64,000 bases of DNA from Hyphomicrobium_A sp963728165 (GTDB lineage Bacteria; Pseudomonadota; Alphaproteobacteria; Rhizobiales; Hyphomicrobiaceae), in NCBI GenBank assembly GCA_963728165.1, contig CAVSIY010000002.1, positions 434,001 to 498,000 on the forward strand, in the 5' to 3' direction. The position numbers were made by a program, and so were the translations under genes. The notes under the pieces were generated by a model that saw only the letters and a list, made by a program, of their open reading frames with translations, ran no database searches and was not told where the DNA came from. Within the stretch, counting starts at the first letter, position 1, and each line of letters starts with the position of its first letter. This document shows positions 54,613 to 62,538 of the stretch, piece by piece.

Positions 54613-55743
54613 GTGAACAAGCGCTTCCGCATCCTGCACTGTCTGCGTGCGCCCGTGGGCGGCCTCTTCCGCCACGTCCTCGACCTCAGCGCCGAGCAGT
54701 CCGCCCGCGGCCACGACGTGGGACTCATCATCGATGCCACGACGGGCAACCGCCTCACCGAGCAGCGGCTCGCGCGCGTGGCGGCGCGGCTGTCGCTGGG
54801 GGTTGCCCGCATCCCCATGAGCCGGCTGCCCGGGCTCGGCGACATGGCTGTGGTCCGCGCCGTGCGCGACATCGCGCGGCGTCAGGACGCCCAGGTGTTG
54901 CATGGCCACGGCGCCAAAGGCGGCGCCTACGCGCGGCTCGCGGCGTGGCTGCTCAGGCGGGAAGGGCGCGACACGATCGCGATCTACACGCCGCACGGCG
55001 GCAGCCTGCACTATCCGCCGAACTCGCTGCCGGGCCTTCTCTACATCGGCATCGAGAAGTATCTGTCGCGCTACACGGACGGACTGATCTTCGAGAGCGA
55101 CTACATGCGCCGCGTCTACGAGCAGCGCGTCGGCCGCAACGTCGCCCCGACCCAAGTGATCACCAACGCCCTGCAGCCGGCCGATTTCGTACCGCATGCG
55201 CCCGCGCCCGACGCCGCCGATTTCCTCTTTGTCGGCGAGTTGCGCCGCCTCAAGGGCGTCGATGTCATGCTGCGGGCGCTGGCCGAGGTCGCGCGCAAGC
55301 GCCCGGTGCAGGCCGTCATAGTCGGCTCCGGCCCCGACCGCGACGCCTTTCTGACGCTCGCCGACGAGCTGGGTCTTGGGCGCATCGTCACCTTCATGGG
55401 CGCCATGCCGTCGGCCCAGGCCTTCCGGCTCGGACGCGCCATCGTCGTGCCCTCACGAGCGGAAAGCCTGCCCTACATCGTGCTGGAGGCGGCAGCCGCC
55501 GCCATGCCGCTCATTGCAACCGAGGTGGGCGGCATCCCAGAGATCGTCGAAGGCGCGGACACCAAGCTCCTGCCCCCGGGCGACGTCTACGTACTGGCGC
55601 GCGCCATGCGCGCCTTTCTCGACAATCCGCAGGCCGCCGAGGAGCGGGCGCGCCGTCTGAAGGACACGGTGCGGGCGCGCTTTGCCATCGACGCTACGAC
55701 GACGGCGGTGTTCGACTTCTACGCCCAGCGACTCGCCAGCTAA
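54613..55743 (+). CDS. glycosyltransferase family 4 protein
   Basis: 376 residues from the GTG at 54613 with GGAGG about nine bases upstream; the TTG at 54571 overlaps the Wza-like gene and lacks a site. RILHCLRAPVGGLFRHVLDL opens the GT-B fold; FLFVGELRRLKGVDVMLRAL, VIVGSGPDRDAFL and PSRAESLPYIVLEAAAAAMP with ATEVGGIPEIVEG form the GT4 nucleotide-sugar site. It adds one sugar to the lipid-linked repeat unit in the cytosol. Confidence 0.92.
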   Translation: MNKRFRILHCLRAPVGGLFRHVLDLSAEQSARGHDVGLIIDATTGNRLTEQRLARVAARLSLGVARIPMSRLPGLGDMAVVRAVRDIARRQDAQVLHGHGAKGGAYARLAAWLLRREGRDTIAIYTPHGGSLHYPPNSLPGLLYIGIEKYLSRYTDGLIFESDYMRRVYEQRVGRNVAPTQVITNALQPADFVPHAPAPDAADFLFVGELRRLKGVDVMLRALAEVARKRPVQAVIVGSGPDRDAFLTLADELGLGRIVTFMGAMPSAQAFRLGRAIVVPSRAESLPYIVLEAAAAAMPLIATEVGGIPEIVEGADTKLLPPGDVYVLARAMRAFLDNPQAAEERARRLKDTVRARFAIDATTTAVFDFYAQRLAS

Positions 55744-55851
55744 CCTTAACGGAAAACCTTACGATCTCAGGCTCCCGGGCGCCGCCCGGTGGCACGAACC
55801 CTGCTTTGTATTCAGCACACTTCAGGTCCCGCACGAAACGAGCCCTCAAGA

Positions 55852-57375
55852 ATGCTGAACATTGGCATAGCCTCGGTTGGTGAAAGCGCGCATGCCGGCA
55901 TCGGCGTGCTGCCGATGGCGCGGCAGATCCCGCGTCTCGCCGAGTTCCGCTTTAACGATAAGTCGAGCCTCGTCTCCCTCAATGTGATCCGCGGGGCGGT
56001 GCGCGTGCTCGATTTTGGGACGGTCGTCGTCCTGGGACTCGCGATCGCGCTTCTTTACGTGGCGGAGCCGGTCGTCGCCGGACGGACGGCATTCCTTATC
56101 GCCGTGGCGGCGGTTGGGCTTGCGACGGTCGCCACCTTCGAGCTTCTGCGCCTCTACACGCTTCCCGCCTTCACCTCCGTTCCGCGGCAGATGCCGCGGC
56201 TTCTGTTGGGCTGGACCGCTGCCTTCGCCCTGCTGTTCGCCGGCGTTTTCTTCCTCAAGATGGGGCACGAGTTCTCCCGCGTGTGGTTCGCCCTGTGGTA
56301 CGCCGCGGGTGCGGCAGCACTCGTCAGCCAGCGGCTCGCCGTCTCCGCGCTGGTGCGTCACTGGACGCGCGAGGGGCGCCTCTATCGCCGCGCGGCCATC
56401 TACGGCGGCGGCATGATCACCGAGGCGCTCATCCGCGAGCTCGAGATCGACGTCGACAGCGACGTGCGCATCATGGGCGTGTTCGACGACCGCGGTGACG
56501 ACCGGGTCGACCGGATCGTCGCCGGCTATCCCCGCCTCGGCAACCTCGACGCGCTGGTCGCGTTCGCGCGCCAGACCCGCCTCGACATTGTCATCGTGGC
56601 ACTGCCGATCACCGCCGAGCAGCGTCTCATCGACGTCACCCGCGCCCTGTCGGTACTGCCGGCCGAGGTCAAGCTGCCGGCGCGCTCCTCGGCGCTGCGC
56701 TTCACCTCCGACACCTACTCCCGCGTCGGCAACGTGGCGATGATCGACCTCGTCGAGAAGCCGATTGCCGACTGGGGCATGGTCGCCAAGTGGGCCTTCG
56801 ACCAGATCGTGGGGCTTACCGCCCTCATCCTGCTCGCCCCCGTGATGCTGGCGGTCGCCGCAGCCATCAAGCTCGACAGCCGCGGGCCAATTTTCTTTCG
56901 CCAGAAGCGGCACGGCTTCAACAACGAGCTGATCGAAATCTTCAAGTTCCGCTCGATGTACGTCGACCGCTGCGACGCCAACGCGGCCAAGCTCGTGACC
57001 AGGCACGACCCGCGCGTGACCCGCGTCGGCCGCTTCATCCGCAAGACGAGCCTCGATGAGCTGCCGCAGCTTTTCAACGTGATCGCCGGCTCCCTCTCGC
57101 TCGTCGGCCCGCGCCCGCACGCGCTCGAGGCGAAAGCAGCAGGCCGCCTCTACGTCAGCGTGGTCGATGGCTACTTCGGCCGCCACAAGGTGAAGCCCGG
57201 CATCACCGGCTGGGCGCAGATCCACGGCTGGCGCGGCGAGACCGACACGCAGGAGAAGATCCAGAAGCGGGTGGAGCACGACATTTACTATATCGAGAAC
57301 TGGTCGCTGCTGCTCGACCTCTTGATCCTCATAAAGACCCCGTTCGCGCTTCTCAAATCCGAGAGCGCCTACTGA
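55852..57375 (+). CDS. undecaprenyl-phosphate sugar phosphotransferase (WcaJ/PHPT type)
   Basis: 507 residues from the ATG at 55852; another ATG at 55915 is possible. Five TM helices (four before about residue 150, one near 335), a CoA-binding-like domain (AAIYGGGMITEALIREL) between them, and the C-terminal bacterial sugar transferase domain: DSRGPIFFRQKRHGFN, IFKFRSMYVDR, KTSLDELPQLFNV and LVGPRPHA. It starts repeat-unit assembly by moving a hexose-1-phosphate, usually glucose, onto undecaprenyl phosphate. Confidence 0.93.
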   Translation: MLNIGIASVGESAHAGIGVLPMARQIPRLAEFRFNDKSSLVSLNVIRGAVRVLDFGTVVVLGLAIALLYVAEPVVAGRTAFLIAVAAVGLATVATFELLRLYTLPAFTSVPRQMPRLLLGWTAAFALLFAGVFFLKMGHEFSRVWFALWYAAGAAALVSQRLAVSALVRHWTREGRLYRRAAIYGGGMITEALIRELEIDVDSDVRIMGVFDDRGDDRVDRIVAGYPRLGNLDALVAFARQTRLDIVIVALPITAEQRLIDVTRALSVLPAEVKLPARSSALRFTSDTYSRVGNVAMIDLVEKPIADWGMVAKWAFDQIVGLTALILLAPVMLAVAAAIKLDSRGPIFFRQKRHGFNNELIEIFKFRSMYVDRCDANAAKLVTRHDPRVTRVGRFIRKTSLDELPQLFNVIAGSLSLVGPRPHALEAKAAGRLYVSVVDGYFGRHKVKPGITGWAQIHGWRGETDTQEKIQKRVEHDIYYIENWSLLLDLLILIKTPFALLKSESAY

Positions 57376-57403
57376 GCGACGTGTAGCCCGAGTACCGCGT
57401 ATC

Positions 57404-58717
57404 ATGTCCGCCGTCGGCTTCGCCCACGAGAGCGCCGGTTTCCTCGGCGCAGCGCCAACGCAAAGGAAGAGCTGGGTCCACTGGCTGGCGCTGGCGCTCG
57501 TCGCCGTGACCATTGCCTCGAGCGGTCTCGTCTTCACCGAGCCGGCGCCCGTCGACGCGCTGACCATCGGCCTCATCGTGCTGCTGCCGACGATCGGTCT
57601 TGTCGCCTTCAACCCGGCGCTCGTCGTCTACTTCTCCCTGTGGGCGGTCGCCGGCGCTGCGGCCGTGCTTGCCGCGACGTTCTCGCTCGACATGAGGCTC
57701 ACGCTCACCCACGTCGGCGTCACGCTCTATCTCTACCTCGCCTCGGTGGTGTTCGCTGCCTTCGTGGCCAAGAGCCCGAGCCGCCACACCGAGCTCATCT
57801 TCAAGGCGTGGACCTGGGCCGCGGTGGTGGCGGCGGGTGCAGCCCTCGTCGGCTATTTCGCGCTCGTGCCCGGCGCCTACGACCTCTTCACCAAGTTCGA
57901 GCGCGCCAGCGGCACCTTCAAGGACCCCAACGTCCTGGGCCCGTTCCTCATCGCGCCGATCCTCTACCTGCTGCACGTCGCGCTACATCGGCCGCTTCTG
58001 CGCATGATCGTGCCGCTCGCCGTCGTCGGCGTGCTGTCGCTGACGGTGCTCATCACGTTCTCGCGCGGCGCCTGGATGAACCTCGGCGTTGCGCTCGCCG
58101 TCTACGGCTACCTGACGCTGCTCACGAGCCCCCGCGCCTCCACCCGCCTCAAGCTCACCGCCCTGCTCGGGGCCGGCGCCCTGTTCGCCGCCGGCCTTGT
58201 CGCCGTTGCGCTCAGCGACGATGCCATTTCCAACATGCTCCTCGAGCGCGCCAACCTCGCCATGTCCTACGACGTCGGCCCGGAGGGGCGCTTCGGCGGC
58301 CAGGAGAAAGCCATAGCGCTCATCGTCGAGCACCCCTTGGGCATCGGCGCAGAGGAGTTCACCACGCGCCACCACCCCGAGGAGGTGCACAACGTCTACT
58401 TAAGCGTGCTGCTCAATGCCGGCTGGCTCGGCGGCGGCATCTACTGGATCCTCGTCGGCTTGACGCTGGTGCTTGGGGTCCGCCACGCGATGAAAGCGAC
58501 CGAGACGCGGCCGCTCTTCATCATCGCGTATGCCGCCTTCGTCGGCGTCGCGCTCGAAGGGCTCATCGTCGACACCGACCACTGGCGCCACTTCTATCTG
58601 CTGATGGCCATCATCTGGGGCCTGATGAGCGCCAGCGCGTTCGCTCAGGCGCTGCCGCACGCCGCCGTCCGGGCCAGGCGGCGTTCGCGTGGGGCTTTGC
58701 GCTCGTTCAGCGGATGA
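57404..58717 (+). CDS. O-antigen ligase/polymerase-family membrane protein (Wzy-like)
   Basis: 437 residues with about eleven TM helices. The Wzy_C region has FKDPNVLGPFLIAPILYLL, SRGAWMNLGVALAVYGYL and the large periplasmic loop with EEVHNVYLSVLLNAGWLGGG. In this locus it is probably the repeat-unit polymerase rather than a lipid A ligase. It ends 11 bases into the convergent DUF1513 gene. No Wzx flippase is present in the window. Confidence 0.88.
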   Translation: MSAVGFAHESAGFLGAAPTQRKSWVHWLALALVAVTIASSGLVFTEPAPVDALTIGLIVLLPTIGLVAFNPALVVYFSLWAVAGAAAVLAATFSLDMRLTLTHVGVTLYLYLASVVFAAFVAKSPSRHTELIFKAWTWAAVVAAGAALVGYFALVPGAYDLFTKFERASGTFKDPNVLGPFLIAPILYLLHVALHRPLLRMIVPLAVVGVLSLTVLITFSRGAWMNLGVALAVYGYLTLLTSPRASTRLKLTALLGAGALFAAGLVAVALSDDAISNMLLERANLAMSYDVGPEGRFGGQEKAIALIVEHPLGIGAEEFTTRHHPEEVHNVYLSVLLNAGWLGGGIYWILVGLTLVLGVRHAMKATETRPLFIIAYAAFVGVALEGLIVDTDHWRHFYLLMAIIWGLMSASAFAQALPHAAVRARRRSRGALRSFSG

Positions 58718-59829
58718 GCCGCAGGTGGTTGTCGAAGGAGCGGCCCGGGAACGAGGCCATGGTGAGATGCGTGTGGTCGGGCGCCTCGCTCTGCACCACG
58801 CCCATGCCTGAGCTCAGCGCAAACGTCGACTTGGAGATGCCGGTGAGACCGCAGCCGTCCATCAGCTGCGTCTCGCCCACGATCGCTCCGCTCTCGGTGT
58901 CGACGTAGACGATGCGCCCGGCGCGCGGCGCCGATGCCGCCAGCACGCGGCCATCATCGTCCATCGCCACCGCGCCGATGTAGCCGGCGAGCGCGGCGCC
59001 CCGTGGGGTATCGGGCTCGATGATGCGCAAGGGTTTGTCCAGGCTGGCGCAGCCGACGAGCTCCGGCGTCTCGGCGTCGGGCCCCTCCCACTGGCAGCCG
59101 AACCACACCGCACCTTGCGCGTCGGCCGCGATGTGGCGGATCGAGAGCTTGTGCAGATCTGCGCTCTGCTTGTGCTGGGCCAGCAGCGCGCCTGACTCTC
59201 GAGTCGACGAAGGCGAGCGACGGCATCATCTTGTCGAGATTGAGCTTCTCGCGCCCCGTCTCGATGTGGGTCTCGATGCCGCCGTTGGCGACGGCGAAGG
59301 TCTTGCCGTCCGCCAGCAGGATCATCTCGTGCGGACCGATGCCGTAGGTCGGCAGCTCGCCGATGCGCCTGTAGCCGGCGGTCGCGTTGTAGACGCCGAT
59401 CAGCCCCTGGCGCGTATCGGCATCGTGCTCGGTCGCATAGAGCAAGCGACCATCGCGGGAGAACACGCCGTGACCGTAGAAGTGGCGGTTCGACGGCGTC
59501 GTGAACAACTGGGGCTCGCGCCGGCCGTGGACATCGAAGGCGAGCGCGAACGAGCCCGGACGGCGGGCAAAGACGACGGCCTGGCCGCTGGCGCGGTCGT
59601 AGGCGATGTCGTGGCCGCGCTCTTTCAGCGGGTATTCGCGCAGGATGGCGCCGTCGAGCGTGAGGATGACGACGGAATAGGAGCCGTCGGGGCGCCGGCA
59701 GGCGGCGATGAGATCGCCCGCCTCCACCGCATCGTCCGCGTCCGCCTCGAGCACGCCGGCAAAGCAGCGCGAGGCCGACGCCAGGGTGAGCGCTGAGCCG
59801 ATCAGGAAATGTCGTCGATCAATCGCCAT
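58707..59829 (-). pseudogene. DUF1513 (COG3490) periplasmic protein, one frameshift
   Basis: Starts at the ATG at 59829, overlapping the upstream imelysin stop. The twin-arginine signal DRRHFLIGSALTLA sends it to the periplasm folded. Beta-propeller-like sequence follows (YAFTEHDADTRQGLIGVYN-type repeats, GIGPHEMILLADGKTFAVANG). Near 59197 one extra base breaks the frame after SLAFVDSR; the correct frame continues SGALLAQHKQSADLHKLSIR and VWFGCQWEGPDAETPELVG to the stop at 58707. The joined product would be about 373 residues, the family norm. Member of the imelysin gene cluster. Confidence 0.85.
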
Positions 59830-60895
59830 CGAGCTCGTTGAACCCAATCGTGAGACCCGCCGCTGGCGCCAGCTCGCGTCCGACGAGCTTGCGGATCCCT
59901 TCCACGTGAAAGCGCAAGAAGCGCAAGTTGCGCGCGCGCGCAGGGTCCTTGCCTTTGCCGGGCATCTCTCTTAACGCAGCCGGCGCGTCCTCGGCCAGCC
60001 TCTTGAACGCCGTGGTGACCCACCGCGGCATCCACTCCTTGGACTTCGGCACCGAGGCTGCGAGATCCATCGCTTCATACAGCGCCTTAGAGGACGCGAT
60101 CGAGGCGGCAATGTAATCCGCACTCAGGCCCGACAGCGCGAACGGCTGCCGCGGCGCTTTGTCCGGGGTCTCCTCTGCCGCGATGAGCGGCGCCACCTGC
60201 CGGTCCTGGATCATCTGCAGGCCCGTGATCAGCGCGCGGGCGAACTCCGCCGGCGGCTCGGCCGGCGTCTTATACGTCGCGTTCTGCGGGCCGGGCTCCA
60301 GCATCTTGTGCCGCCACTCGCCATCTGCGGCCCAGCCCGACGAAAGCTCGCGGGCAATGTTGGAAAGGTTCTGTGACACCGCCACCGCAAGGCGGCAGCG
60401 GTAGTGTCCGTCGTCATCGGCTGCGGTCACAGGATGCTTGGCATCCCACAAGAGCGCCTCGAGCGCGGGCAGGCCCTGGATGGCAGCGCTCTTCGTCGCC
60501 AATGCCGCTGCATCGAGCGCCGTGGGATCGCGGTGCGCGATCAGTGCGCGCAATTGCCGCTGCATGACGCCGCGCGGGTCGGGCCAGAAGGAAAAGCGTT
60601 CCGGGCGCCCCGTCACCGACAGGGGGCCGAAGCGCAAAAACTCGACCTTGGCCCAGGCTAGCACCGTCCGCTTGAAGTCCGCGCGCGCTGCGGTCAGGCG
60701 TTCGGGCTTGCCGTTGCAGGTGGCGTCGAGATCGGTGGCAAGCTTGGCGGCGTCCGTCTGAAGCTCGGCGAAACGCGGTACGAGATAACTGTCGATGACG
60801 CGCGCCGTCATCTGCGGCAATGCCGGGGCCGCCGCCGCGGGGATGCCCAGGCCGATCGCGACGAGAAGACAAACGCTTGCCACCAACCTCAGCAC
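59819..60895 (-). CDS. imelysin-family protein lacking the GxHxxE histidine (COG3489)
   Basis: 358 residues from a GTG at 60895, which has AGAGGAG five bases upstream; a longer frame from ATG 60949 is less likely. A signal peptide (LVASVCLLVAIGLGIPAAAA) leads to an all-helical imelysin domain. Where related proteins carry GxHxxE, this one reads QGLPALEALLW, keeping the Glu but with Pro for His, so a metal site of that type is probably absent. This is the second imelysin type usually found with irpA. Coupled to the DUF1513 gene by an 11-base overlap. Confidence 0.88.
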   Translation of the reverse strand: MLRLVASVCLLVAIGLGIPAAAAPALPQMTARVIDSYLVPRFAELQTDAAKLATDLDATCNGKPERLTAARADFKRTVLAWAKVEFLRFGPLSVTGRPERFSFWPDPRGVMQRQLRALIAHRDPTALDAAALATKSAAIQGLPALEALLWDAKHPVTAADDDGHYRCRLAVAVSQNLSNIARELSSGWAADGEWRHKMLEPGPQNATYKTPAEPPAEFARALITGLQMIQDRQVAPLIAAEETPDKAPRQPFALSGLSADYIAASIASSKALYEAMDLAASVPKSKEWMPRWVTTAFKRLAEDAPAALREMPGKGKDPARARNLRFLRFHVEGIRKLVGRELAPAAGLTIGFNELDGD

Positions 60896-61131
60896 GGCCG
60901 CTCCTCTTTGAAGCCTGCGATCGCCCTCACCATCACTCATTGGAAGCATTCAAAATTGCATTGTCGCAACTGCGCTCCAGCGCCACAGCTTGCAGCAGAC
61001 CTCTATCAGAAAAATATTCTTGACTTGATGAGTAATAAATCCTTCACATCGCCAAACGCCCATCGCAGCGCGCCCGGGTGTCGGACGCCAGATCTCTTGG
61101 GCTCAACTCGTTACGACAGAGGACGTTGACC
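60896..61131. promoter_or_regulatory. divergent promoter region of the imelysin cluster
   Basis: 236 bases between the two divergent imelysin genes, clearly richer in A and T than the surroundings. It contains AGAA-N5-TTCT (61008-61020) beside TTGACTTGA and, further left, TTGC-N6-GCAA (about 60956-60969). Iron regulation through Irr, Fur or RirA is expected from the genes, but neither motif matches the published consensus (Irr needs TTTAGAA-N3-TTCTAAA). Confidence 0.35.
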
Positions 61132-62412
61132 ATGCGCATTCCGTTCGCGACTGCAATGGCTGCCGCCTTCTGCACCGTGAGCACGCTCGCGGTCGCGGAG
61201 CAGGCGCCCGATGTCGCCGCAGTCGTCAAGAACTACGCCGACATCGCCGCGGCAGCCTACTCCGACTCGGCCTCCGAGGCGCGTAAACTCAAAGCGGCCG
61301 TCGACACGCTCGTCAAGGATCCGACCGACGCTAATCTGAAGGCGGCGCGCCAGGCCTGGATCGCCGCGCGCGTCCCTTACATGCAGACCGAAGCCTTCCG
61401 CTTCGGGCACGCGATCATCGACGACTGGGAGGGCAGGGTCAACTCGTGGCCGCTCGATGAGGGTCTCATCGACTATGTGTCGGCCGAGTACGGCGACGAG
61501 TTGCCCGAGAACGATCTCTACGTCGCCAACGTGATCGCCAACACCTCGATCAAGATCGCGGGCGAGGAGGTCGACACCTCCAAGATCACCAAGGAGCTGC
61601 TGGCAAACAAGCTGCAGGAGGCGGGCGGCGTCGAATCGAACGTCGCCACCGGCTACCACGCGATCGAGTTCCTGTTGTGGGGCCAGGACCTCAACGGCAC
61701 GGGACCGGGCGCCGGCAACCGGCCAGCGACCGATTACGATGTCAAGAACTGCTCCAACGGCCACTGCGACCGCCGCGCGCAGTATCTGCAGACCGCGACC
61801 GACCTCCTCGTCGACGACCTGACGTGGATGGCCGCACAGTGGGCTCCCGACGGCGCGGCCAGAAAGCCCGATCTCCAGGATGGCAGCAAGGCCGGGCTCG
61901 TCGCGATCTTCAAGGGTCTGGGCAGCCTCTCCTACGGCGAGATGGCGGGCGAGCGCATGAAGCTCGGGCTGCTGATCCACGATCCAGAAGAGGAGCACGA
62001 CTGCTTCTCCGACAACACGCACAACTCGCTCTACTACGACGCCAAGGGCATGCAGAACGTCTATCTGGGCACCTACAAGCGCACCGACGGCTCGGTCATC
62101 AAAGGCCCGAGCCCCTCCGACCTGGTGCGGGCCAAGTCGCCCGAGGCCGACACGCGCACGCGTGCCTCCATCGACGAGACGATGAAGCGCATGGGGGCCA
62201 TCGTTCAGCGCGCCGCCGCGGGCGAGGCCTACGATCAGATGATCGGCGAGGGCAACGCGGAAGGAAATGCCGCCGTCGATGCAGCGATCAAGGCGCTCAT
62301 CGCCCAGGCTAAGGACTTCGAGCGCGACATTGCCGCCCTCGATCTCAAGGCCATCGAGTTCGAAGGGTCGGACAGTCTCGATCACCCCGACAAGGTAAAG
62401 TCGGAGAAGTAG
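61132..62412 (+). CDS. irpA: imelysin/IrpA-family periplasmic protein (COG3487)
   Basis: 426 residues from the ATG at 61132, with AGAGGA eight bases upstream. A signal peptide ends near AVAEQ (residue about 22). Two imelysin repeats; GYHAIEFLLWGQD holds the conserved GxHxxE (G174, H176, E179), and FGHAIIDDWEGRVNSWPLDE and DCFSDNTHNSLYYDAKGMQN are family motifs. IrpA-type proteins are induced by iron limitation and act outside the cytoplasm in iron uptake, possibly binding ferric or ferrous iron. Followed by the di-heme oxidoreductase gene. Confidence 0.93.
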   Translation: MRIPFATAMAAAFCTVSTLAVAEQAPDVAAVVKNYADIAAAAYSDSASEARKLKAAVDTLVKDPTDANLKAARQAWIAARVPYMQTEAFRFGHAIIDDWEGRVNSWPLDEGLIDYVSAEYGDELPENDLYVANVIANTSIKIAGEEVDTSKITKELLANKLQEAGGVESNVATGYHAIEFLLWGQDLNGTGPGAGNRPATDYDVKNCSNGHCDRRAQYLQTATDLLVDDLTWMAAQWAPDGAARKPDLQDGSKAGLVAIFKGLGSLSYGEMAGERMKLGLLIHDPEEEHDCFSDNTHNSLYYDAKGMQNVYLGTYKRTDGSVIKGPSPSDLVRAKSPEADTRTRASIDETMKRMGAIVQRAAAGEAYDQMIGEGNAEGNAAVDAAIKALIAQAKDFERDIAALDLKAIEFEGSDSLDHPDKVKSEK

Positions 62413-62459
62413 ATCGAGGCTTGAGGGCGCTCTTGCGGCGTTCCGGCCCAGACGTTGCA

Positions 62460-62487
62460 CCGCATGGGCAGGGACCTGCCCATGCGG
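62460..62487 (+). repeat. 13-bp inverted repeat between irpA and the oxidoreductase gene
   Basis: CCGCATGGGCAGG (62460-62472) and CCTGCCCATGCGG (62475-62487) are perfect reverse complements around two bases. No T-run follows. It may lower downstream expression or stabilise the irpA message. Confidence 0.8.
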
Positions 62488-62538
62488 CACATTGCGCCGC
62501 CGGGGACCGAGCCCCGCCGCCATCGCTATTGGTCGCGC

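Noticed and set aside
60940..61030. Irr (ICE) or Fur box in the imelysin promoter region
   Set aside because: AGAA-N5-TTCT is suggestive, but the spacing and flanks differ from the Irr consensus and no other iron box matches.
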